This document shows positions 46,535-57,390 of a DNA stretch of 64,000 nucleotides, piece by piece. Location: assembly GCA_026075535.2 (NCBI GenBank), contig AP026547.1, forward strand, positions 4,216,001 through 4,280,000. The letters run 5' to 3'. Under the pieces are notes generated by a model. The model saw only the letters and a program-made list of their open reading frames with translations, ran no database searches and had not been told where the DNA came from. Each line of letters opens with the position of its first letter. Position 1 is the first letter of the stretch. The translations under genes were made by a program, and so were the position numbers. Source of the DNA: Tricholoma matsutake (Eukaryota; Basidiomycota; Agaricomycetes; Agaricales; Tricholomataceae).

Positions 46535-48330
46535 ATGTCGAATGTACCCTCTCGCCACGGAAGCCCTCTGGCCAACAATATTGACGACATTCGTGCATGC
46601 GCAGAAGCATGCCAGAAGTTGGGGGACGATGCTGTCGCAGGCACCATTAGTGGACCAGTCTTCCTCGAAGGCCTTAAGGGCACAGGGGCTACACCTGATG
46701 AAGCGAGGGACTATATTAAACAGCTTTCTGAGCATAGGAGCCAGGCCGTCGCCAGTTCAGCCAATTTGGGAGGGCCTCAACCACTCACAGATGTCACTGC
46801 ACCTCCCAACCAGATCGATGCTGCCACTTCAGTGGTGTGGGCCCTATTGCATGTGAAAGTCAACCATCTCCAATCAACAACTTTACAATCTACCCCTATT
46901 CACAATGGGTCTCTTTCAGATGAGATTGGAAATCTCTTGGGCCTTTCCAATGTCAAGGGAGCCATTCCAGCATCTGTGCTCGCTAACGCTCCCCACTTGT
47001 TGAAGCTCTTGGATCCTATGGTCACTGACCCTCACCTTGAAAAAACTCAAGAGTTGCTCTTGGTCTACAGCCCACAGAGCTCGCAGGACATCCTCGTTAA
47101 CAAGGCTCAGTTTGCTCCTGTTGGGGATCCTCTGCCGCATACTATCTGGCATAAAATCCTCCTCGACCTTTTTGTTGATTTCAAGAAACTTTTCGCGTCA
47201 ATGGATAAGGGTTACGACCACCACAACGATCCAAAGGACTTTGGAGTGGGTTATGTACTTGTTAAAAAGGACCAGGCTTTCTCTAAATGCCCTCTGCATA
47301 CTGAGGCTGATTGGGCATGGGTATTTGGCGCATGGTCTGGAGGTGTTGCTTTCTTCTTTCCTCACCGCGATGCGGAGCTGCGTGAGTATAGGACCATCAT
47401 CATGGATCTTTTCCGAGCTGTGCCATCAAATCCACTCATTGCTATCTTGTTCGATGTCCATGCTCATGACAAGTATTCCAAAAAGCCATTCCACCTCAAT
47501 GATCGGGACCAACTTAACCTTCTGCTCCTTATGCAAATGCTTTCTATGACTCCACTCGTGTGAATAAGCATGTGGCCTCATCTCAGCCTATGGCTTCAGG
47601 AAGTAACCAGAAGTGAGCTGATGTTCCATGTCATAACTGGAGCTTTGGTATGTGCAAGGCTGAGGTATGCCCAAATCATAGGAAGCATGGCATCTGCTGC
47701 GTTTGTGGTGAAGGACATCGAGCGAGGGACAATGAGCCATGCCTTGCTGTCCTCCAAACTTGCAATTGAGTGGGAGTTGCTTGAGGCACGGGAGAACGTG
47801 GCTACATTCATTGAGAAGGGACCTTGGACATTTAGTAGTTCTTCCCCATCTTTAAAGCGTAAACTGGCAGACTCTCTTGATGCCCCTCGGTTCCGCCTAG
47901 GTTTTGTGTGGTCTGATAGTTCTAATAATTATATCTCTCCTTCAGCCCTTTACACCGAGTTTGCTCCACCTCTGCCATCACCACCTCAACACCTCCTCGA
48001 TGACATAGCAATCCAAGTGTCGCTTTGATCACTGGGTGATTTGGTTAGAGTTGAGGCCCCTTTCGATGTGGACAAGTTTGAACTCCTGCTGGCTGACCAC
48101 CCCAATCAGCCTTTTGTGCAGTCAGTCATGACAGGACTTCATGAAGGATTCTGGCCTTTTGATGAAGGAGAGTGGAAAATCAAGTTGGAAGAGGTCATTC
48201 CTAACTATGATTCCGACCCTGAAGACACTGATGCTATTCATGCCTTTCGAGATTGGGAAATTGCTGCAGGACAATGGTCTGACTCTCTGGCTAGTATTGA
48301 TTCAATCTGTTGGCTGTTGAGTATGAATGC
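46535..48330 (+). pseudogene. DIRS-like retroelement gag/pol fragment
   Basis: The frame from ATG 46535 (MSNVPSRHGSPLANN) runs to 47563. A shift near 47520 leads into ANAFYDSTRVNKH and a Cys/His cluster CPNHRKHGICCVCGEGH (about 47660-47720). Further on, DKFELLLADHPNQPFVQSV and TGLHEGFWPF (about 48070-48170) is a block I associate with basidiomycete tyrosine-recombinase (DIRS/Ngaro-like) elements. TGA codons at 47614 and 48026 replace probable Arg. RT, RNase H and recombinase are absent: the fragment stops where minus-strand LINE sequence begins (between about 48290 and 48340). The class assignment is from memory. Confidence 0.55.
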
Positions 48331-48391
48331 TGCTCATGGGGTTGGTATTCGTTTGTGTGGCTGGAAAGGGTCCCATATCTTTTGTCGTGAC
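48331..48391 (-). pseudogene. LINE 2, distal fragment
   Basis: Minus-strand continuation of LINE 2 across element D. With one GTGAC copy removed, FQLVNLSRQKIWDP reads in frame from 55340 into 48386. Only about 60 bp is attributable; the left edge against the DIRS-like fragment is not sharp. Confidence 0.55.
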
Positions 48392-49496
48392 TGTTAGGAA
48401 ACCACCCCATTACCTAATAAACTTTCATTTTATTTTATTATGTTGAATTACGCTACATGATGCCAAATGACGCTACATTTTGATAGTGTGAGAATTTTAT
48501 TTCGCACGCATCAAAATGTACGCGTGTTAAGAACTGATCTGAAAGGGTTCGTCGGAATCCGGTCGGACCCGGAGGGTGTTTGAGAGCGGAAGATTGTTGG
48601 GTCGTAGCGGATTATGCGGATGGGTAACGAAAAGGACTTGGCTTCAGCTTGTAAGAAGCTGTGCCCTTCACCTCGTCTGGTGTCCTAATTTCGGGTAGAG
48701 GTTTTAGAGATAAGAGTGGGAGAGTGCGGGTAAATGCGGGAAGGAGTACGGAGGGACTTAGGTTAAGTTCAGATGAGACTAGAACTTCAGAGGGGAACTA
48801 GAGGTTGAGTCGAATGGAGTTCAGACTCTTAGAGGTCAGGAGTTGGAGTAGAAGGAGGTTTTTAGATTGACAGGGTAAAGTCGAGTCTATGTCGATATAC
48901 AAACTGAGGAATACAAAGCGAAACTAACTAAGCTTAAATACTAGAGTCCAGAACAAGAGCGGAACAGAAACGGAAACTGCGGCAGTGTCTCAACTGCGTA
49001 GATAAATTGCCTAGCGGAGGCTGCACAGGAATCCGTAGTTGAATTTGCAAAACTAGACGGCAGCCTTGGGAAGGCAGCCGTGGTTGCTGTACACGGCGGC
49101 CTGGTGCACAGCAGTGTGGACAGTGCAAGGGGGCCGGAACGAAGGCGGTAGGAGTTGAGTTAGGAACAGTGGAAAAGATTGGAAGGTTGCAGGTTCCGAG
49201 CGGGCGAGGAATGGATCGTGACAATGTGCATGTACGAGTGCATCGGTAACAACAATGTACAATATATGTAACATAGTATATAAAGCCTAAATATATGCCT
49301 AGGGGACCCCAGTTGTGTTCTCTTAGGTAGTCCACCTATGTTTTTGGTGTGAAAGGCCTATCTCAACAAACTCATCTATTAATAACCCCTTGCATCAAAA
49401 CCATCAATTTCCCCATCACGAGCGCGGATCCCGCCCCCTTCTTGTAGAGAGAACCCACACAGTCTTAGCTAGCAGATAGTGGGTGTCGCCCTAACA
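48392..49496 (+). mobile_element. 5' LTR of gypsy D, split by a solo LTR
   Basis: 1105 bp in total. Subtracting the 699-bp insertion and one 5-bp duplication leaves 401 bp, exactly the length of the 3' LTR (54915-55315). Confidence 0.93.
48525..49223. mobile_element. Solo LTR nested in the 5' LTR of D
   Basis: 699 bp with ends TGTTAAGAAC and ATCGTGACA, flanked by ACGCG (48520-48524) and ATGTG (49224-49228). The duplications differ by two C/T changes, both at CpG sites. There is no coding content. The family resembles other gypsy LTRs but no parent element is in the window. Confidence 0.85.
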
Positions 49497-49983
49497 GAAG
49501 AACACAACTTCCCATATCAGTGTGCCTTCTCTTACTTGTGCATACATCATTGTTTCACTGTGCCACATCCAATTACTCATCCTTTTGGCACGAGCTGGAA
49601 GTACTTGTATATACGTAATCTACCTTTTCTTTTGTAAGCCGATGCCAGGCCTCACCTTACATTGCGACCGCCAGTGATCGAGAGGCAGCACTCGTCATTA
49701 GGACAGCTGCAACCAGACAACCAATTGGATCTGGTTTAGTTACAATTTACATTACTCTATTCGGACGACTATTTTAGTTACAAGCCGAATTCAGTGATAT
49801 CTCCAAGATCAGGCACTGTTGGAAGGGTTATTGATCCGAAGTGTCAAAATAGGCACCCAACGAACGATGAACCATTGACGAACCTCGATGAACCTTATCA
49901 CGTGACCCGTAGACGTTTGGAGAGGTCTTGAAGAAAAAATTTTGAATTTGTCGAAGAAGTGATTCATCACAGATTCTACAATT

Positions 49984-51080
49984 ATGTCTGAACCTTCAAC
50001 TTCTAATCCCGGTCCTAATCCTGTTCCCATACCAGCACTAGAGGCGAAAATTGATGCGCTCACAGTGCAAATGTCGCAATTAGTGTCAGTATTGGCAGCA
50101 TCACAGCCCAGACAAGCGGAAGTACAGCCAGAGATGATAGGAGAAAGAGATGATGAGATGGAGGAGATGGTGGAGTGGATATCGCAGGAGGATGAGATGG
50201 TGGAGAAATCCAGAAATGGAAAAGCACACTTACCTAAGTAAGCGCCCCCACAAATCTTTGACGGTACCATGGAGAATACAAAATCCTTCATCAGCTCTAT
50301 AGTATTGTACATCCATGGGAGGAAGCCCGAGTTTTGTACAGCCGAGTCTAGGATTATGTTTGCTCTCTCATATATTCAGGGGGGGAAAGCACAGTTCTGG
50401 AGAAACAAGGCTATTAATCAAATTGCTGTGGGAAATAAACCATTTGCAACCTTCAAGGAATTTCTGGAGAGATTGGAGGCACAGTTTGGAGACCCTAATC
50501 CAAAGGCGACAGCCAATGCTAAATTAAAGACCATGCGCCAAGGTTCCCTAATGGCGGATGAATTTATTTTGCAGTTCAAAGCAGAAGCTTTGCAAATGGA
50601 CATGGGAGAAGCTGCATTGGTAGAGTTTTTGAAAGCAGGATTAAATACCTCTTTATTCAAGTCTATCTACCAACTACCTTCTATGCCAGAGAAGTTGGAC
50701 GAGTGGTATAATTGGGCAATGCACCTTGACCAGCAATATCGGCAGGAACAGGTGGAGTCAAAGTTGATGTATGGAAGTAGTAAATTTGGAAAGTCATCAG
50801 GAGGAAAGTCCAAGAAAGGAAAAGCGCCTCAGGCGCAAGCTCAGAGGGCACAGCCACTGGCCATGGCAGTGACACCTATAGTAACAGAGTCAGCAGCACC
50901 AGCAGAGGCAATGGAGGTTGATCAAGCAGGGAGATGAGCCCCACTTAAATGTTTTAACTGTGGGCAGTTAGGACACATTTCTAGGAATTGTAGGCAGAAA
51001 AGAAAGATTAGGGAAGCTACAATCGAGGAAGTGAAGCTGGAGGAAGGCAGGCAGAAGAATTTTGTGGAAGAGTCCCAGTG
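49984..51080 (+). pseudogene. Gypsy D gag
   Basis: Starts MSEPSTSNPGPNPVP at 49984. After a break at 50239 (TAA) it continues with the capsid-like FDGTMENTKSF...AQFWRNKA...FGDPNPKATANAKL. A basic GKSSGGKSKKGKAP stretch precedes a TGA (50935-50937) and the CCHC zinc knuckle CFNCGQLGHISRNC (about 50950-50991). Gag would form the virus-like particle and package the element RNA. Confidence 0.9.
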
Positions 51081-54000
51081 AAGGTTTCCCCATTGGTGAC
51101 CCAGAATCGTTACAATGTATTAGTATCCAAGGAAACCCAGAGTAAATCAGAAAAGGAAATTGAGGAGGAGTACAACTGTTGCGAATCATGCGACAAAGAA
51201 AATTGTCACATGTCATTTCCGAAAACCCCTAAATTCTTTATTTGCTCTGTGCAAATAGAACCCAAAATCACCTTGACTGTGGGACTGAAGACAGTGGACA
51301 CGCATGCAGCTATTGATGTGGAAGCATTGCTTGACAGTGGTGCTACAGGATTATTTATTAATTGATCCTTAATTACCGGAAATGGTATTAACACACGCAA
51401 GCTGGCGCAACCTATAATTGTGTACAATATTGATGGAACAGTCAATCGTGGAGGAACTATCAAGGAGGAGGTGACTATGGTACTAAAGTATCAGGAGCAT
51501 CAGGAGCGAGCCATATTTGAAGTGTGCGATCTTGGGAAAACCAATCTAATAATAGGAAGTCCGTGGTTATGGAAGCATAATCCCGAAATTGATGGGAAAA
51601 CTGGGAAAGTACAAATGACTCATTGTCCTAAGGAATGTAATGTGTATGGGAGGAAGATGAAGAAGGAAAAAAGGAAAAAGAAAGAGAAAGAACATCCGAG
51701 AAAGTATTCTGTTACGATGGAGGAAGTGGAGGATGAGGAAATGCCAAATGGGGAAGTTCTGATCATGATCGAGAAAGAAGAGCAGAAGCAAACCTTTAGA
51801 GCAGTTCATGGAGGACAGTCATGGGACAAGGATATTGTGAAGGTGGAGAAGCCAGTGGAGGAATGGGTGCCAAAAGTGTATCATGAACATTTGTCAGTGT
51901 TCCAAAAGAAGGAGTCTGAGCGAATGCCGGTGCAGAAGCCATGGGATCATGCGATTGAGATGAAGCCAGGGTTTGTGCTGAAGAAGTCGAAGGTATATCT
52001 GTTATCTCTGATGGAACAAGAAGAAGTGGATGCATTCCTGAAGGAGCAATTGCACAAAGGATACATATGACCTTCGAAATCACCGCAGATGTCACCAATA
52101 TTCTTTGTGCCCAAAAAAGACCAAAGGAAGAGGATGTGTACCGATTATAGGTATCTGAATGAGTGGACAGTGAAGAACGTGTACCCCCTGCCATTGATCT
52201 CAGAAATAATTGATAAGGTGGGAAAAGCCAAGGTCTTTACAAAATTGGATTTACGATGGGGATACAACAATGTACGAATAAAGAAAGGAGATGAGTGGAA
52301 GGCTGCATTTGCCACGCGTCGAGGATCCTTCAAGCCGCTTGTCATGTTTTTTGGGATGACTAATAGTCCCCCGACCTTTCAAAATATGATGAACAACATT
52401 TTCAAGGACGTAATAGACAAAGGCATGGTAATAATATTTATTGATGACATTCTGATATTCACGGAGGATGAAAAGAATCATGAGGCGATAGTGCAGGAGG
52501 TGTTATGGAGGTTGGCAGAGAACGATCTATTTTTTAAACCAGAGAAGTGTGTGTTTGGGGCAAGTGAGATCGAGTTCCTAGGATTATTGATCAGCCCTGA
52601 CGGGATCAAAATGGATCCGATCAAGGTACAGGCAATCACAGATTGGCCTGCGCCCACCCATGTCAAGGAGGTTCAAGCCTTCTTGGGACTCGCAAATTAT
52701 TATCGTCGCTTTGTGCACAATTTTTCTAAAATTGCTGCACCCTTACATAACCTTACATGAAAGGGAGTAGTATGGAGGTGGGGAGAGCAGCAGCAGACAG
52801 CGTTTGAGGAGTTGAAGAGGAAGTTTGTGGAGGGACCAATATTAGCCCCAGTAGATTTCACACGCCCTTTGCGAGTGGAATCTGATGCATCCAATTTTGC
52901 TACTGGAGCGGTATTATCAATGTTGTGTGAAGATGACAAATGGCATCCTTGTGCATACTTGTCAAAAGGGTTGAATGATGTGGAGAGGAATTATGATGTG
53001 CATGACAAAGAGATGTTGGGGATAATACGAGCATTGGAGGCATGGAGGCATTATTTGGAGGGATGTACGCATCAAATTGAGATCTGGACGGATCATCAAA
53101 ATCTGCAATACTTCATGTCCGCTAAAAAGCTTAATCGCCAGCAAGCGCATTGGGCACTATTCCTATCGCATTTCAACTTTCACTTGGTCCATAAAGCGGG
53201 AAGCTTAATGAGGAAAGCAGATGCGTTATCCAGACATATTGATCATAAAAGGGGGGTGGAGGAGGACAATAAAAATGTTACCTTACTCAAACCTGAATAC
53301 TTTCGCATTTGCGCTATGCATCAAGGGCATCTATTAATAGATAGCTCGGAAATGGAAATGTTGTCTAAAATTAGACAATGCTTGGAAATGGACGATGAAG
53401 TAGTGGAAGCCATGAAAGCTCTGAAGGGAGAGAAGAAAGGTAATATCAAAGGAGACAAATGGGCTGAGGAACAAGGGTTGGTGTTGTTTCGAGGAAAAGT
53501 GTATGTACCGAAGGATCAGGATTTGCAAAGGGAGATTGTCCAGTTACATCACAATACGCCAATTGCCGGACACCCAGGAAGATGAAAGATGTTGGAATTA
53601 GTAATGAGAAATTATTGGTGGCCCAGAATTTTGAAGTATGTGTTGGGGTATGTAGATGGATGTGATACGTGCATGAGGGGGAAGAAATTTCCAGAGAAAC
53701 CTGCAGGAAAATTAATGCCAAACCCTATACCTAAAGCGCTGTGGCGAGATATATCTGTGGATTTTATTACCGGATTACCCGAGGCTCAAGGGTACGATGC
53801 AATATTCGTAGTATGTGACCGCTTTACAAAGGAGGTCCATATTATTCCTACTACTACAGAAACCTCATCATTGGGCTTGGCGTGCCTCTATCTAAATCAG
53901 GTATGGCGGTTACATGGGTTACCTGATACTGTTATCTCCGATTGCGGACCACAATTTGCTTCTGCATTTATGCGAGAACTAAACAACATATTGGGAATTC

Positions 54001-54902
54001 AAACTAAATTATCTATGGCATATCACCCGCAGACTGATGGGCAGACAGAGAGAATGAATCAGGAGTTGGAGCAGTACCTATGTATGTTTGTCAACTACCG
54101 ACAAACCGACTGGCCCAAATGGTTGGCAATTGCTGAATTTTCCCACAATAACAAATTCCATTTGGCTACTCATATGTCACCCTTTTTTGCGACTTATGGA
54201 TATCATTTTCGCATGGGAGTAGAACCCAGAAGGGAAGTCAAAGTACAGTCGGTAGAAGATTTTGTATCTAAGATGCAAAAAGTACAAGAGGAAGCAGAGG
54301 CGGCATTGAAGAAAGCATGTGATGACATGATGTGACATGCAGATCGTACTTGAGCATGTGCTCCAGAGTACAAAGTTGGTGACTTGGTATGGCTAAGTAC
54401 CAAGGACCTGAATATTCCACGACCTTCGAAGAAACTTACGGAGAAACAAGTTGGCCCATATGCGATCTCTAAAGTGATCTCGCCTAATGCGGTAGTGCTA
54501 AAATTACCCCAATCATTTAAGATTGATCCCGAGATTAACATATCCCGCCTACGCCCTTACCGTCCGCCCACTATTCCTGGCCAACAAACTACTCCACAAC
54601 CTCCGATAATAGTAGAAGGTGCTCCAGAATACATAGTTGAAGAAATTCTAGACTCATGTCTTTGATGGAACAAATTGGAGTTCTTAATAAAGTGGAAAAA
54701 CTATACCGACGAAAATAATTTGTGGGAACCTGAAGAGAATTGTAAGCGAGCACATAATGCGATTGCCCAATTCTTTAAATGTAATCTGAATGCTCTGCAT
54801 TGCATTGCAAGAATGGTGTATGAGGGGATGAAATTCTGGCCTTACCAAAATTTCACAGAGGGGACAAACATAATATTTTCTCGCCTGGAAGTCGAGGCAT
54901 AA
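51081..54902 (+). pseudogene. Gypsy D pol (protease, RT, RNase H, integrase, chromodomain)
   Basis: Protease LLDSGATGLFIN (about 51328-51363). RT with FKPLVMFFGMTNSPPTFQ and catalytic FIDDILIF (about 52437-52460). RNase H with RVESDASNFATGAVL (about 52873) and the WTDHQNLQYF region. Integrase HHCC (HHNTPIAGHPG to CDTCMRGK, about 53548-53685) and DDE core (SVDFITGLP, ISDCGPQF, HPQTDGQTERMNQELEQY). Chromodomain at about 54630-54750. Internal TGA codons at 51363, 52068, 52758, 53583, 54333, 54351 and 54663; all but 53583 (TGG expected, GRWKMLEL) fit lost CGA Arg codons. Confidence 0.92.
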
Positions 54903-54914
54903 AAGGGGGGTAAT

Positions 54915-55315
54915 GTTAGGAAACCACCCCATTACCTAATAAACTTTCATTTTTATTTTATTATGTCGAATTATGCTACATGACGCCAAATGACGCTACA
55001 TTTTGATAGCGTGATAATTTTATTTCGCATGCATAAAAATGTACATGCATGTACGAGTGCGTCGGTAACAACAATGTACAATATATGTAACATAGTATAT
55101 AAACCCTAAATATATGCCTAGGGGACCCCAGTTGTGTTCTCTTAGGTATTCCACCTACGTTTTTGGTGTGAAAGGCCTATCTCAACAAACTCATCTGTTA
55201 ATAACCCCTCGCATCAAAACCATCAATTTCCCCATCATGAGCGTGGATCCTGCCCCCTTCTTGTAGAGAGAACCCGCACAGTCTTAGCTAGCAGATAGTG
55301 GGTGTTGCCCTAATA
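54915..55315 (+). mobile_element. 3' LTR of gypsy D
   Basis: 401 bp following the purine tract AAAAGGGGGGTAA. It ends CCCTAATA, where the 5' LTR has CCCTAACA. Confidence 0.93.
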
Positions 55316-55740
55316 GTGACAGGTTGACCAGCTGAAACTACTCAATTCCAAATGAGCAATTGTATGCTGCAGCCCACTCCAAAATCCCTCCTTTGCAGTT
55401 CATGATGTCCCTCAGCTTGTCATGGGTAATGTGGAAGTCTGCTCCAGTCACCAATACTGCTGCATCATCAACATATAGAAGCCCAGTCTCCTTCGCCAAC
55501 TTCTGGAAGATTCACAAAATTAGCAGATTGTAGATAATCCATGCAATCAGTGACTGCATGGCACCCTGATCCAGCCCATCTTCAATGTCAAAAAGCTCAG
55601 ACTAGTAGTGGTCAAATACAAGCATTGTCTGCCTGCCCTCCAGCCATCTCCCCAACCACTCCATATGTCCCTCTGCACCCTGTGTTGACACATCTCATGC
55701 TTCAACACATCCACTGCCATGCTTGGGAATGCTTCCTTCA
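55316..55740 (-). pseudogene. LINE 2, reverse transcriptase catalytic part
   Basis: Minus-strand non-LTR RT lying between elements D and C. The catalytic box LLYVDDAAVLV is encoded by the complement of about 55490-55455. Upstream is VKEAFPSMAVDVLKHEM, which reads in frame across element C from 61740 when one CTTCA copy is removed. Confidence 0.85.
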
Positions 55741-56105
55741 TGTAAGGGGACTAGGGGGGTGCCCTGTGTGTTTTTCCTATTTTTTATGTTCATCCTATAT
55801 TTTTCCCCACCTCATTTCCTTCTATTCTTCATTTTCTATGATTTTTCCGGATTTTATTACTAATTTTCCCTTGCTATCATGTTTGTACATGTTGACACTT
55901 TTATATTTAGATGCGGAGTACCCCTTCCGACACATACCCTTGGTATGATGTCATTCGGCGGCCTTGATCTGCCTATCTCCGCCTTTTTCTATTTTTAGGT
56001 TATATTTGATTTTTGTCGTCTTCACATATACTGGGCATCAGCAAGGGGATCCTTAGAGTTTTCTCTTTGGATTTCCCTTTGCTAGAGGCTTAGGTTGCCC
56101 TTATA
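55741..56105 (+). mobile_element. 5' LTR of gypsy C (shortened)
   Basis: 365 bp, TGTAAGGGG...GCCCTTATA. It lacks 61 bp present in the 3' LTR and in both B LTRs; the missing part lies between two GGATTTCCCTTTGCTAG repeats. Confidence 0.93.
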
Positions 56106-56136
56106 GTAGAAAACTCTCCCCTAAGGCCCAAAAATC

Positions 56137-57390
56137 ATGAACGCGCTGCCCAAAATAGGCAGGTACAGACTGGATGACACTTCCCAAAGCTCCACAGAGT
56201 CCCTACACACCGTTCCAGATAATCTGGCCTTTATTATGCCACCATTTTCGCCAAACGTGCTCCCTAGCGACATGGATGCATCAGAATGGTTCGACGCGCT
56301 TGAAAGCGACGTTTCCGGAATGCGCACGCAAATTGACTCACTTAAATCTACGATTGAAAACTTTGTTAGGACCCTCCAGGCTAACCCTATGACCAATAGT
56401 TCCCCCTTTACGACTCCAAGTGCACCCAACAATGACATTTTGCCAAATGCGTCCACTAAGGAACGTGCCCAGATCAAACCATCCCCCCCTGCCAAATTTA
56501 ATGGTGCACGTGCGCAGGGATGCGCGTTCCTTAATTCCTGTGAGTTATACATTAGTCTCCAGTTGCATCAATTTGTCGATGAGGCTGCAAAAATTTATTG
56601 GGCCTTCACATACATGAAATCTGAACGCGCCTATCTCTATGTGGACCATATCCTACATCAAACTAAAGAACTCGGTTCTCTACCTTTCTCCACTTGGGGT
56701 GACTTTCGATCTGAGTTCATATGCCACTTCTGCCCCCTCAATGAACGCCACTGAGCAGTGACACGACTTGAGTCATCCACTTACCACCAGGGACGTCAAT
56801 CCATGGACGACTATATCAATGAGTTCAAGGATTTGGTGGACATGGCAGGATATGGGAGTGGGTTACCAGTGGTGGTGAAGTTCCGACGGGGGCTCAACCA
56901 AGAAATTCAGGACCAGATTGCACAGATGTTGGAAGGGCACCCAGCGGACGATGATATCCTTGCTTGGTATGAAGCTGCTTCACTCTGTGATGAGAACTGA
57001 CTCACAAATGTGGTGTTTAATGCGGCATTCCATGCTCCAACTACCACTCATATGCCCTACACCTTCGATTGAAGTCTCCCCTGCCCTAACCCCATTCCTG
57101 TTCGTCAAACTCCTACACCAGCCGTCAATGTCCCAGTACCAATGGATGTTGATGCAGCCCACAGCCATGCATGTAAGTTGGATCTCTGCTACCGTTGTGG
57201 GGAACCTGGACACAGGGCTGGAGCGTGTCCCCATCATCAGGATATCTGCATGCTCACCCCCGAGGGACAAGACAAACTCCTGCAAGATTTGTTGGTGCTT
57301 GTAGATGTTGAGGAAGTGAAGGATCAAGTTGCAGAGGAGATTAAGTTGGAAGTTGTAGAGGAGCAGGATTTTCCTATTCCCAGCAAGTGA
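56137..57390 (+). pseudogene. Gypsy C gag
   Basis: Starts MNALPKIGRYRLDD at 56137. The capsid-like part includes FNGARAQGCAFLNSCELYI and GRQSMDDYINEFKDL; the CCHC knuckle is CYRCGEPGHRAGACPH (about 57187-57234). TGA at 56752-56754 and 56998-57000 stand where copy B has CAA, implying a common CGA ancestor. Another TGA lies near 57069. Confidence 0.92.

Larger units (their letters stand above)
48392..55315 (+). mobile_element. Ty3/gypsy chromovirus D, full length, inside LINE 2
   Basis: Complete plus-strand element with both LTRs and a GTGAC duplication (48387-48391 and 55316-55320). LTRs start TGTTAGGAAACC; the 5' copy ends CCCTAACA and the 3' copy CCCTAATA. Gag, protease, RT, RNase H, integrase and chromodomain are recognisable. 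A solo LTR sits within the 5' LTR. Stops at many Arg positions make it inactive. Element E at the right edge is the same family in reverse orientation. Confidence 0.94.
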
